Shown one piece after another: positions 7,975-16,903 of a DNA stretch of 64,000 bases. The position numbers were made by a program, and so were the translations under genes. Under the pieces are notes generated by a model. It was not told the origin of the DNA, did not search any database, and worked only from the letters and a program-made list of their open reading frames with translations. Location of the stretch: the NCBI GenBank assembly GCA_965230565.1, contig CBDDLH010000016.1, forward strand, positions 1,302,001-1,366,000, in the 5' to 3' direction. How positions within the stretch are numbered: the first letter of the stretch is position 1; the number at the start of each line of letters is the position of its first letter. This stretch comes from BCD1 sp965230565. Its GTDB lineage: Bacteria; Bacteroidota; Bacteroidia; Chitinophagales; Saprospiraceae.

Positions 7975-8601
7975 ATGATTCACCTGGGTATTATTGAAGA
8001 CGAAACCTCCGTCAGGGAAAACTTACAGATCTATTTTGACGATCAGGATGAAATGCAAGTTGTGCAGACAGCCGGCTCCGTTGAGGAGTTTTTGGAAACC
8101 TATTCACAAGGTTCCACTATAAACACCTTGCTGCTCGACATCCGATTACCTGGATTGTCTGGGCTGGAAGGCATGAGAAACATCAAATCTCTTGTCCCGG
8201 ATGTCGACATAATCATTCTTTCTGCCTACGACGATTCGGACACCATCTTCAAAGCTATTTGTGCAGGTGCTATTTCTTACATTTCCAAACGCACGGAACT
8301 GCCCAAGATCAAAGATGCCATAATGATGGTTAATCGAGGTGGTGCTTATATGTCACCAAGTATTGCCAGAAAGGTATTTGATCACCTCGGACCGCAACCT
8401 AAAAAGGAAGGCGACGTTCTGACACCTCGACAACAACAAATCGTTCAAGGGCTCGTAGACGGGCTCAGCTATAAAATGATTGCAGACAAATACCTGATTT
8501 CTGTAGAAACTGTCCGTGACCATATCAAAAAGATCTACAAAAAACTCCAGGTTAACAGCAAGGCTGAAGTCATCCGTAAAAAACTCGATGGAGAAATCTA
8601 A
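7975..8601 (+). CDS. NarL/LuxR-family response regulator
   Basis: 208 residues from ATG 7975 (MIHLGIIEDETSVREN); an earlier TTG at 7957 would add six residues and is less likely. The N-terminal receiver domain has the acidic pocket EDE near residues 8-10, phosphoacceptor Asp55 (LLLDIRLPG), conserved Ser/Thr (ILSAYDD) and Lys in YISKRTE. The C-terminal LuxR helix-turn-helix is LTPRQQQIVQGLVDGLSYKM ... ISVETVRDHIKKIYKKLQVN. The sensor kinase follows on the same strand after 137 bases containing an imperfect GGCAGG hairpin, so the two form a cognate pair. Confidence 0.92.
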   Translation: MIHLGIIEDETSVRENLQIYFDDQDEMQVVQTAGSVEEFLETYSQGSTINTLLLDIRLPGLSGLEGMRNIKSLVPDVDIIILSAYDDSDTIFKAICAGAISYISKRTELPKIKDAIMMVNRGGAYMSPSIARKVFDHLGPQPKKEGDVLTPRQQQIVQGLVDGLSYKMIADKYLISVETVRDHIKKIYKKLQVNSKAEVIRKKLDGEI

Positions 8602-8738
8602 GGAATTTTAAATGTAAAATATTCAACCTTGCCTGCTGTCGCAGTAAGGCAGGTGTAAAATATAAAAATGGGTTTGGAGAAAAGTGTTCCCGGCTTTGGA
8701 TTCGCCCGATACCTTTTTACCAAACTGATCATATCTAA

Positions 8739-11700
8739 ATGAACTGGCTCAAAAATATATGGCTGATTGGGATGTGTCTTTTCGTTTTTACGTTAGCGGA
8801 AGGGCAGGTTCGCTCACTTGAGAGTGAATATTACTCCGTCAATGATGGATTATCTGAACGCCAGATCAACGATATCCTGTTGAGCAGATATGGCATGGTA
8901 TGGCTGGCCACAGACAGAGGACTCAATCAATTCGACGGATACACCTTCAAAGTATTTTCTTCCGACCAGAATGGCCAGGATTCAACTTCTATTTCTGCCA
9001 ACAATATTGAAAGGATCGTTGAAAACAAACAAGGGAATATATTTATTATCTATAAAAATAATATTGGCTTTTTTGACATTTTCGATCCACTGAGTCACCA
9101 AAGCCAAAAGGTGGAATTACATCCTAAATTTGGATTAAAAGGGGTACCCAAAGTCATCAGCTTCAATTCGGATGGGGATATTTATATACTAACTAGCGGA
9201 GAGATCTTCGACAACATTTACACCTATAATATCAATTCTAGCAGTTTTCAACTCGTTGCAAGATTGAAAGGTGTAAAAAGCCAGCCAGGCAGAGGAGCCA
9301 CCATGCAAATGCTGCCAACAGTAAATGGTTTTTTCTTCATCAACGACAGTAATGAAGGTTTAAAACTTTACGATTTAGGAGGCAATGTGCTTAAAAAATT
9401 CGAAGCGTCAGAATTCAGCATTGACAATTCAGATTTTTTATACCCAAGACACACCTATTTTTTCCATCAGGATAAACAGTCAAGAATCTGGTTATCCTTC
9501 AGTAATAATCCCGGGGTTTATATTTTCAACCCGGTGGAGTTAGAATTTAACATGGTCGGGCAACTCCCTGACGGAAAATATTTCACCAAAATCTGGGAAG
9601 ACCTTCGTGGCAATGTACTACTCGCCCAAACTGCATCTGCCGGCAATCTTCCAACCACCGAAAAACTCTTCTGTATCAATACAGAAGGAGACGTCGTGGA
9701 TTTCAGTCACCTCACAACAGCAAGCAATAACATCATCAGCTGTACGGCCAAAGATTTTTTCAACACCGTATTTTTCGGCATTGATACGGGATTAAAAATC
9801 GTCAGAAACAGTCAGGCTAAAATTAAGACCTGGCTGGCCAAAAACCTTGATCAGGACCGCAGAGGTGTCATCATGCGGGGGATTACCAGTGATGGCAGCA
9901 ACTATATCTATTTTGCTAATGAGATGAACCATTGGTATGCGTTGGACCTGAATACCGATGTACTGGACACCCTTCAGCTCAATGATCATTTGACGGGGGA
10001 AGTCATTCGATTCTCTTTTTCCAACAACCTTATTTATCAGGATGGTTTTCTATGGGGAGGGGGAATTCAAAATGAGAACGGCATTATACTGAAATACGAC
10101 ATCGAAAACTGCACCACCATAAAATATGAATATCCTGATCATATTAAAAGTATGATGCTGGATTCATCCGGAGTTTTGTGGCTGGGTTGTCAGAATAGTG
10201 CCGGCAAGGGCTCCCTGGTTCGCTTTATACCAGACGAAGAACGGTTTGTAGATTATTGGGATGCTAATGAACAAAATCCATTTTTGGAAAATCATCCCAG
10301 GTTTATCATGCAGGCCAGCAACCAAACCTTATGGATTGGAACAAGTCGGGGACTTTATAATATTGACCTGCAAAACGATTCTGTTATTAAATACGACTCG
10401 AAACCAAGTGACGATAAAATTTCTCTGAATAACGATTTTATTTTAGTCATTCATGAGGACGAAGATGGAAAAATTTGGGTGGGAACGCAGCAAGGATTAA
10501 ACATTCTGGACCTGACAAATCAATCTGTCGAGTATTTTACGGATAAAGATGAACTGGCCAGTGATATCGTATGTGGAATTCTTCCGGACGAAAGCGGAAA
10601 TTACTGGATCAGTACCTTTAACGGCCTTTCCCGTTTTGACACTAAAGAAAAAACATTTCTCAGTTTTTTTGGAGCTGACGGTTTCAGTAATGATGAATTT
10701 AACCTGTATTCTTATTTTAAGGACCATCGCGGGAGACATTACCTTGGTGGGGTGAATGGGATGAATGCTTATTATCCAAAAGATCTGCTGATCGAAAAAG
10801 AAATTCCCAAACCCGTTCTGACCAAAATTACCAGATATAATTCCTGGGAGGATAGTCTTTATACAATTGTTTCCAATCTTCATGACCTGGAAGAATTGAT
10901 CATTCGCCCAAATGATGACAACTTCAGCTTTGACTTTTCCCTCCCCATTTACGATAACAGCCGGAAGAACCAGTTCAAGTACAAAATGGAAAATTACGAT
11001 AAGGACTGGATCTTTGCTGGCACGAATCACACCAGCCGATACAATAAATTACCGGCAGGAAAATATGTATTTCATATTAAAGGTGCCGACCCCAATGGTA
11101 ACTGGAGTAAGGAAAGTACTCAAATTAAAATTACCGTAAAACAAAAGTTCTTCAAACGACGGTCAGTAATTGCTGTCATGCTCCTGTTGTTCGCACTGGC
11201 TGTATACCTGATTTTTCAGTATCAGGTAGAGCAAAAACTGGCTGTGGAACGACTCAGGGCAAGACTCTCCAGTGATTTGCATGACGAACTCAGTGGATTG
11301 CTCACGGGTATCGCCATGCAGACGGATATGCTTTCTGTTGGCGTTAAAGAAAACAACCTGAAGGAAAGGCTCAAGAAAATTGGAGCCGATAGTCGTTCCG
11401 CTCTTTCGAGAATGAACGATGTCATTTGGTCTGTAGATTCCAGAAAAGATAAACTGGAAGAACTGATCATCAGAATGAGAGAGCATGCAGATGAGATTCT
11501 GCTTCCATTGGAGATCAGCTATCTTATCAATACCAACAAAATTGACCTCAATCAAAAAATGCGGGGTCGTATCCGGCAAGATCTATATTTCGTTTACAAG
11601 GAGATCATCAACAACGTTGCCAAACACTCTAATGCTTCACAAGTAAAAATTGACCTTCGCAATAATGGACAGATTTTTAAAATGACCATCAGTGATGACG

Positions 11701-11852
11701 GCCGGGGATTAGGTGATGGCAAAGCTGCACCCAAAAGCGGACAGGGCATGAAAAACCTTAAAATGCGGGCCAGGCACCTCAATGCCCAACTCACATTTTT
11801 GGAGGACAATGGGTTTACGGTTATTTTATCGATGGACAGATTTTTGAAATAA
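8739..11852 (+). CDS. Reg_prop/Y_Y_Y sensor histidine kinase (HisKA_3 type)
   Basis: 1037 residues. Order: signal peptide (1-23); a large periplasmic sensor of two-component-regulator propeller repeats (for example GLSERQINDILLSRYGMVWLATDRGLNQFDG, here two motif pieces, and later MVW/KIWVGTQQGLNILD units) spanning ~25-700; Y_Y_Y domain (~715-800, KYKMENYDKDWIFAGTN); one membrane helix (~809-828); HisKA_3 dimerisation domain with phosphoacceptor His848 (SSDLHDELSG); and HATPase with N box (EIINNVAKHSNAS) and G1 box (SDDGRGLG). Unlike SusR-type hybrids it lacks a fused receiver and AraC domain, matching the separate NarL-type regulator upstream. The stimulus is unknown; such propellers often read sugar fragments or cell-wall status. 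Confidence 0.93.
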   Translation: MNWLKNIWLIGMCLFVFTLAEGQVRSLESEYYSVNDGLSERQINDILLSRYGMVWLATDRGLNQFDGYTFKVFSSDQNGQDSTSISANNIERIVENKQGNIFIIYKNNIGFFDIFDPLSHQSQKVELHPKFGLKGVPKVISFNSDGDIYILTSGEIFDNIYTYNINSSSFQLVARLKGVKSQPGRGATMQMLPTVNGFFFINDSNEGLKLYDLGGNVLKKFEASEFSIDNSDFLYPRHTYFFHQDKQSRIWLSFSNNPGVYIFNPVELEFNMVGQLPDGKYFTKIWEDLRGNVLLAQTASAGNLPTTEKLFCINTEGDVVDFSHLTTASNNIISCTAKDFFNTVFFGIDTGLKIVRNSQAKIKTWLAKNLDQDRRGVIMRGITSDGSNYIYFANEMNHWYALDLNTDVLDTLQLNDHLTGEVIRFSFSNNLIYQDGFLWGGGIQNENGIILKYDIENCTTIKYEYPDHIKSMMLDSSGVLWLGCQNSAGKGSLVRFIPDEERFVDYWDANEQNPFLENHPRFIMQASNQTLWIGTSRGLYNIDLQNDSVIKYDSKPSDDKISLNNDFILVIHEDEDGKIWVGTQQGLNILDLTNQSVEYFTDKDELASDIVCGILPDESGNYWISTFNGLSRFDTKEKTFLSFFGADGFSNDEFNLYSYFKDHRGRHYLGGVNGMNAYYPKDLLIEKEIPKPVLTKITRYNSWEDSLYTIVSNLHDLEELIIRPNDDNFSFDFSLPIYDNSRKNQFKYKMENYDKDWIFAGTNHTSRYNKLPAGKYVFHIKGADPNGNWSKESTQIKITVKQKFFKRRSVIAVMLLLFALAVYLIFQYQVEQKLAVERLRARLSSDLHDELSGLLTGIAMQTDMLSVGVKENNLKERLKKIGADSRSALSRMNDVIWSVDSRKDKLEELIIRMREHADEILLPLEISYLINTNKIDLNQKMRGRIRQDLYFVYKEIINNVAKHSNASQVKIDLRNNGQIFKMTISDDGRGLGDGKAAPKSGQGMKNLKMRARHLNAQLTFLEDNGFTVILSMDRFLK

Positions 11853-11969
11853 CCCCACAAAACCGAATTCTAACCAAAAACGACCGGTTGCAATCAAAAA
11901 ACAACCTTTTCTCTCTTGACTTTCATTAGAAATTTCCCAAAAAAATCCCCTTACCCCATCTTTATGGGG

Positions 11970-12000
11970 TTTGATACCCCACATTCCACAGTTATCTTTG
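11970..12000 (+). promoter_or_regulatory. Near-perfect Bacteroidota promoter
   Basis: TTTG (11970-11973), 19-base spacer, TATCTTTG (11993-12000): an exact match to TTTG-N19-TAnnTTTG. No protein gene begins downstream on the plus strand. The next feature is an intrinsic terminator at 12097-12124. Confidence 0.7.
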
Positions 12001-12004
12001 TATT

Positions 12005-12124
12005 GCATTGAAGAGAAAACGGAATTATGTTTTCTGTTTTTCTCTCTCATGGTTAACAACAAAGTATAGGATTGAATAAAGCTAAACTCCAGATTTTGCC
12101 CGGCTAATGCCGGGCATTTTTTTT
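12005..12124 (+). ncRNA. Candidate ~120-nt small RNA
   Basis: Bounded by an exact-consensus promoter (11970-12000) and a textbook terminator (12097-12124). A 5' hairpin AGAAAAC / GTTTTCT (12013-12035) is visible. Only tiny frames fit inside (for example a nine-codon ATG frame from 12028), so a peptide-coding transcript cannot be excluded. It sits between the sensor kinase (plus) and the GH95 gene (minus), whose 3' end faces it. No known RNA family was recognised. A run-on 3' UTR of the kinase gene is less likely because of the internal promoter. Confidence 0.5.
12097..12124 (+). terminator. Intrinsic terminator
   Basis: TGCCCGGC (12097-12104), TAAT loop, GCCGGGCA (12109-12116), then eight T. 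Perfect 8-bp GC-rich stem on the plus strand. Confidence 0.92.
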
Positions 12125-12179
12125 ATGCCTATACAACATCATTTCTCTCGTAAGCATTTATTTTCCGGTGATTGCCTTC

Positions 12180-14548
12180 CTAGTTGTTGAAAACAAATTT
12201 TTGCCCGGCTTCAAGGTCCAAAATAATTTGTCGACCTGCAAATACCAATTCAACCTGCTTGTCGTGTTGTGGGTGAAAAACAACTTCTTTCAAAGCTCCC
12301 TTCTCCCAGGCGATATCCACAGTAATGCCTCCTCTAGCACGAAGCCCTTTGATTTCTCCTTCCGACCATTGTGCGGGCAAAGCTGGTAAAATTCTCAACT
12401 TATCGCCTTCATGGGATTGCAGCAACATTTCAGCAACTCCCGAGGTAAACCCAAAATTTCCATCAATCTGAAAAGGTGGGTGGGAATCAAAAAGATTATC
12501 CATTATTGATTTTTGCAACAGTAATTGAATGTGCTCATGGGCCATCTCGCCGTCAAGTAATCTGGCACTGCAATTGATCAGCCAGGCACGGCTCCATCCA
12601 GTTCCTGCTCCCCCATTGGTCAAACGATAATCCAGTGTCTTCCTCACTGCTTTGAATATCTCAGCATCCCGGTCTTGCCAGACACTTGTTCCCGGGTGAA
12701 AACCATAAAGATGGGACATATGTCGGTGTCCGGGTTCCGGCTCTTCATATTTACGATCCCATTCGAGAATTCTTCCGTCCTCCCCTATCACAAATCCCGG
12801 ACGGAGTTTTTGGCGTTGGACCAAAATGGTATCCATTAAGGGGTTATTGATATCCAAAACCTTACAAGCTTGTACATAATTGTCAAAAACTTCAGCAATT
12901 ACCTGCTGGTCCATTGCACTTCCAAGGCAGGTCGCTACCGGAGCACCATTTTCATCAAAAAACCTGTTTTCCGGAGAAGTGGACGGAGCTGAAATGAGAA
13001 AACCATCCCTGGGATCCTCAATCAACCAGTCACTATAAAACGTGGCTACTTCCATCATAGCGGGAAATGCACGTTCTCTAAGGAAAGTAGTATCTCCGGT
13101 GAATTCAAAATGTCTCCAGTAATGCTGCATCATCCAACCTGCGGCACCAACGGAACAACCCCAATAAGCTGTAGGTGCCCTCAACCATGTCGGGGCCCAA
13201 AGATCGGTTGCATGCGGAAAAAACGATCCTCTGCATCCAAAATTCTTTTGGGCCGTAACTTTACCGTTTTCCACCAGCCTGTCAATGTAATCAAACAACG
13301 GCATGTTTAGCTCATCAAGATTGGTCAGATTAGCCGGCCAATAGTTCATTTGCAGGTTGATGTTCAGATGATAATCCGCATTCCAGGGAGCGGAAATGTG
13401 TTCATTCCAGAGCCCCTGCAGATTGGCAGGATTAGTTTGTTGCCTGGAGGAAGCAATCAGTAAATAACGACCATACTGAAAAAGCAAGGCCTCCAGCCCT
13501 AAATCTATTGAATCCTCTTTGACACGGGCTAACCTTTCATCGGTAGGCAGGCTATCCAGTTCCGCCCCTCCCAAATCCAATTGGACTCTGTTATATAATT
13601 GCTGATGATCCGAAATATGATCATCCAGGAGTTCATCCAAATCTATTCCGGATAAAGCCTCCAATTCTATTTGATTCTTACCTTTAAAGTCTCTTTGATA
13701 AAAAGAGGAATTGGCAACCAGCTTAAACACAGCTCTTTCTACATTTTGGAGTTCAAGAAAATCGTCTCCTTCCACCACCTTTCCCCCATCGTGGTCAATT
13801 TTCAACCGGGTTTCGAATTGTACCCCTTCAGAAATAGGTGCAGGGTTTGAGTTAAATTTGCCATTTCGTTGAGTCACCATTCCTTCCATGACCAAATGCC
13901 CTTCCTCATTAATTCGGGTCTTTGAAGTAGGAAAACCCTCATCATCAGGGCGCGACAAACGGACCTTCCCGTTAAGACCATCCGCAGCTTCAGAGGTCAA
14001 TTCAACAATGATTGCCTGGTGTGGTTGACTCACGAATACCTTTTGCCTAACTAACTGGCCATTAGTTTTATAGGACAAAGAAGCCATCGCCCTTGATAGG
14101 TTTAATTCCCGTCGATATTCAGTAATATTTTCATGCCCCAGATCAATAAAAAGATCACCTAGGGTTTGATGCGATCGGACTACACTTTTTCGGGAAAACT
14201 TTTCAACAAACAAAGCATCTGCTTCCACATATTTCTTTTCAAATAATAACTGTCTGATCTGATCAAGATCCTCTTTTGTGCCAGCAGGGTTCGTTCCACC
14301 CCAGGTCTGCCGGCCATAAAGAATCATCATTTAATTGTATCCTCTCTTCAGAAGGATTACCAAAAACCATTACTCCTAAGCCTGCCATTGCCCAAAGGCA
14401 GAGCTTCATTCCAGTCTTTGGCAGGTTGTTTGAACCAGATAATGTCTTCTTTTGGCTGGATAGGCATATCAGGTTGATTACAATTGATAAAAAATATACT
14501 AATAAAGACTAGCATCAGAATAACAGGAAAGAAGAGTCGTGCTTTCAT
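12180..14548 (-). CDS. GH95 alpha-L-fucosidase lipoprotein, frame broken by two +1 insertions
   Basis: Glycoside hydrolase of family 95, removing alpha-linked fucose (some members act on galactose). The true N-terminus is at 14548: lipoprotein signal with Cys in FISIFFINCNQ, then WFKQPAKDWNEALPLGNGRL. The frame then breaks twice: an extra base at 14377 (CTT-A-GGA on the coding strand) and one at 14287-14289 (CCC for CC). Removing one base at each restores an unbroken ~787-residue GH95 protein, the normal length. Catalytic landmarks are intact: the two Asn in HLNINLQMNYW, Glu in APSTSPENRF and Asp in IDGNFGFTSG. It is either a recent pseudogene or a sequencing error. The in-frame start at 14330 is an artefact. 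Confidence 0.9.
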
Positions 14549-14596
14549 TTAACTGAATTTAGGTTTAATTCAACTGGACAGAAAGTTAAGGAAAAA

Positions 14597-14679
14597 GGAC
14601 TATTATCCGTTTAAAACCGTTTATAATCGACATTAAACGGCTAATATTCGGATAGTCCGTAGCTTCCCTTTTATATTTG
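14597..14679 (+). promoter_or_regulatory. recQ promoter element and nested inverted repeat
   Basis: TATATTTG (14672-14679) is an exact -7 match 22 bases before the recQ ATG; the -33 is weak (TTCG, 14647-14650). Upstream are nested inverted repeats: GGACTAT (14597-14603) with ATAGTCC (14652-14658), enclosing CCGTTTAA (14607-14614) with TTAAACGG (14633-14640). These could be an operator or cruciform in this divergent region. Confidence 0.5.
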
Positions 14680-14700
14680 TGCAGAAAATAATTTTTTTTC

Positions 14701-16818
14701 ATGCAAGCACCTCCTAAGGAAATATTAAAGAAATTCTTCGGGTACGATGAGTTTCGGCCTATGCAAAAACAGATCATTGACACTGTTTATGCAGGAAAAG
14801 ATTCATTGGTACTGATGCCTACTGGAGGTGGAAAATCAATCTGTTATCAAATTCCCTCTATTGGTTTACCCGGAACGGGCATTGTGGTTTCTCCCTTAAT
14901 TTCCCTTATGAAAAATCAGGTGGATGGATTACGTGCCAATGGTGTAAAAGCCGCCTTTCTCAACAGCTCCCTGGGCATCCCCGAACAAAGAGCTATTGAA
15001 GATGATTTTTTCAACGGCAACCTCGATCTTTTGTATGTCTCACCGGAAAAGATGATCACACCGGATATGAATGCCTTGCTTAGCCGTGTAAAGATCAATC
15101 TCTTCGCCATTGATGAGGCCCATTGTATTTCTTCCTGGGGTCATGATTTTCGTCCGGACTATACCATGCTGAATTTCATCAAACGACAATTTCCAGACAT
15201 TCCGGTACTTGCACTGACCGCAACAGCAGACAAGATAACCAGAAAGGATATTTTACATCTTTTGGCGATTCCTCAGGCCAAACAATTTATTGCCTCTTTT
15301 GACCGTCCAAATATCAGCCTGGAAGTTCGTCCGGGACAACAGAAAAGACAACAGATTATCAGGTTTATAAAGCAAAGACCCAAAGAATCCGGGATAATAT
15401 ATTGCCTCAGCAGGAAAAGTACCGAGAATCTTGCGATGAAACTTCAGCAGGAAGGCATAAACGCCGCGCCTTATCATGCCGGTTTAAGCTCTGCGGAAAG
15501 AACAAAGGTTCAGGAAAATTTCATCAAAGACGACACCCCTGTAATTTGTGCCACTATTGCCTTTGGAATGGGTATTGATAAATCCAATGTCAGATGGATC
15601 ATTCATTATAATATGCCTAAGAATCTGGAAGGCTATTACCAGGAAATCGGCCGATGCGGAAGGGATGGCACGGACGCTCATGCGTTGCTGTTTTACAGTT
15701 ATGCCGATGTGATGATGCTTCAGGAGATCATTACCAATAATGGCAGTTCCAATGAAGAAATCCAGTTGGCCAAACTGGACAGGATGCGTCAGTATGCAGA
15801 AGCTCCTGCCTGCCGGAGAAGGATTCTGTTGAATTACTTCAACGAGAATCTTTCTGAGGATTGCGGCAATTGTGATGTATGTAAAAATCCCCCTCAAAAA
15901 GTTGACGGGACCGAGGTGACTCAGAAAGCTCTTTCGGCAGTATATCGGCTGAAGGAGAAGGTTGGTATGGGTATGCTCATTGATGTTTTAAGAGGCAGCG
16001 GCAAGAAGGAAATTTTTCAAAAAGGATACCATCAAATTAAGACTTATGGTGCGGGCAGGGAAATTCCATATCCTCAATGGCAAAGTTACCTGCTGCAAAT
16101 GCTCAACCTGGGTTATATAGAAATTGCTGCCGATCAAAACAATGTGGTAAAGCTCACTCAGGCCAGCCACAAGGTTTTGTTTGATGGAGAGAAAGTGGAA
16201 CTCGTTTTATTAAATACCATCAAAAAGCGGCAGGAAGCGCAAAAGGCTAAAGCAAAAGAACCCACCAAACGTCAAAGAGCGCGGAATGAACTTTTTGAAG
16301 TGCTTAGGCAACTGAGGAGAGATCTGGCAAGAAAACGTGGATTACCTCCATACCTCATCTTCAGTGATGCGACCCTTGAGGAGATGGCTGCCACCTACCC
16401 GGTGAATTCTGCCCAGATGCACGAAATATCAGGGGTGGGAGAAAAAAAGCTCCAGGAGTTCGGAGACATTTTCCTGGAAACCATAAGGGAGTTTATCAAT
16501 CAGAATGCTACCTCGTTCTCTGGCTCCACTACCCTGCTCACTGTTGAATTATTCAAAAAAGGGGAAGACATCCCGGCCATCGCGGCAAAAAGGCAACTCA
16601 GTGAAGCTACCATCGAAAATCACCTGGCCAAAGTAATCGAGGATGGGGAGGATATCGATATTGACCGACTCATCTCAAAAGATGAAATAGATCAGGTTAA
16701 AAAGGCCAAAAAGTATATTTCAGACCCGGGGTTGAAGCCCATCTTTGAATACCTTGACGAAAAAATATCCTATAGTAAAATCAAAATTGCTTTGGCGGTC
16801 CTCAACCGCATGGCATAA
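14701..16818 (+). CDS. recQ: ATP-dependent DNA helicase RecQ
   Basis: 705 residues. 3'-5' helicase acting in recombination and repair. Order: helicase core with Walker A TGGGKS (41-46), DEAH box in FAIDEAHCISSWGHDFRPDY, arginine-finger motif VI EIGRCGRDG; zinc-binding module with Cys in APACRRRILLNYF and EDCGNCDVC; RQC winged helix; HRDC domain (ELFEVLRQLRRDLARKRGLP ... ISGVGEKKLQEFG); and a C-terminal helix-turn-helix extension (ELFKKGEDIPAIAAKRQLSE). That long extension is common in Bacteroidota RecQ. Start ATG 14701 gives the usual short lead-in (PPKEILKKFFGYDEFRPMQ). Confidence 0.96.
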   Translation: MQAPPKEILKKFFGYDEFRPMQKQIIDTVYAGKDSLVLMPTGGGKSICYQIPSIGLPGTGIVVSPLISLMKNQVDGLRANGVKAAFLNSSLGIPEQRAIEDDFFNGNLDLLYVSPEKMITPDMNALLSRVKINLFAIDEAHCISSWGHDFRPDYTMLNFIKRQFPDIPVLALTATADKITRKDILHLLAIPQAKQFIASFDRPNISLEVRPGQQKRQQIIRFIKQRPKESGIIYCLSRKSTENLAMKLQQEGINAAPYHAGLSSAERTKVQENFIKDDTPVICATIAFGMGIDKSNVRWIIHYNMPKNLEGYYQEIGRCGRDGTDAHALLFYSYADVMMLQEIITNNGSSNEEIQLAKLDRMRQYAEAPACRRRILLNYFNENLSEDCGNCDVCKNPPQKVDGTEVTQKALSAVYRLKEKVGMGMLIDVLRGSGKKEIFQKGYHQIKTYGAGREIPYPQWQSYLLQMLNLGYIEIAADQNNVVKLTQASHKVLFDGEKVELVLLNTIKKRQEAQKAKAKEPTKRQRARNELFEVLRQLRRDLARKRGLPPYLIFSDATLEEMAATYPVNSAQMHEISGVGEKKLQEFGDIFLETIREFINQNATSFSGSTTLLTVELFKKGEDIPAIAAKRQLSEATIENHLAKVIEDGEDIDIDRLISKDEIDQVKKAKKYISDPGLKPIFEYLDEKISYSKIKIALAVLNRMA

Positions 16819-16847
16819 AAAAACCTCCCGCTGACAACAGCGGGAGG
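16817..16847 (-). terminator. Intrinsic terminator for the SprB-repeat gene
   Basis: Stem CCTCCCGCTG (16824-16833) / CAGCGGGAGG (16838-16847) with an ACAA loop, a perfect 10 bp. On the minus strand the stem is followed by seven U (A-run 16817-16823). It lies 57 bases past the stop of the adhesin gene. The A-run overlaps the recQ stop codon, so the convergent genes share this structure. Confidence 0.9.
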
Positions 16848-16903
16848 CAATTATGATCCCATTTTACTTGTGAGTCCCATCAATGGGACCCACAGCAAAT
16901 GTT

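Noticed and set aside
12180..14330. Start of the GH95 gene at 14330
   Set aside because: Begins inside the conserved GH95 N-terminal domain; the signal peptide and first conserved residues lie upstream in other frames, so this start is created by the two insertions.
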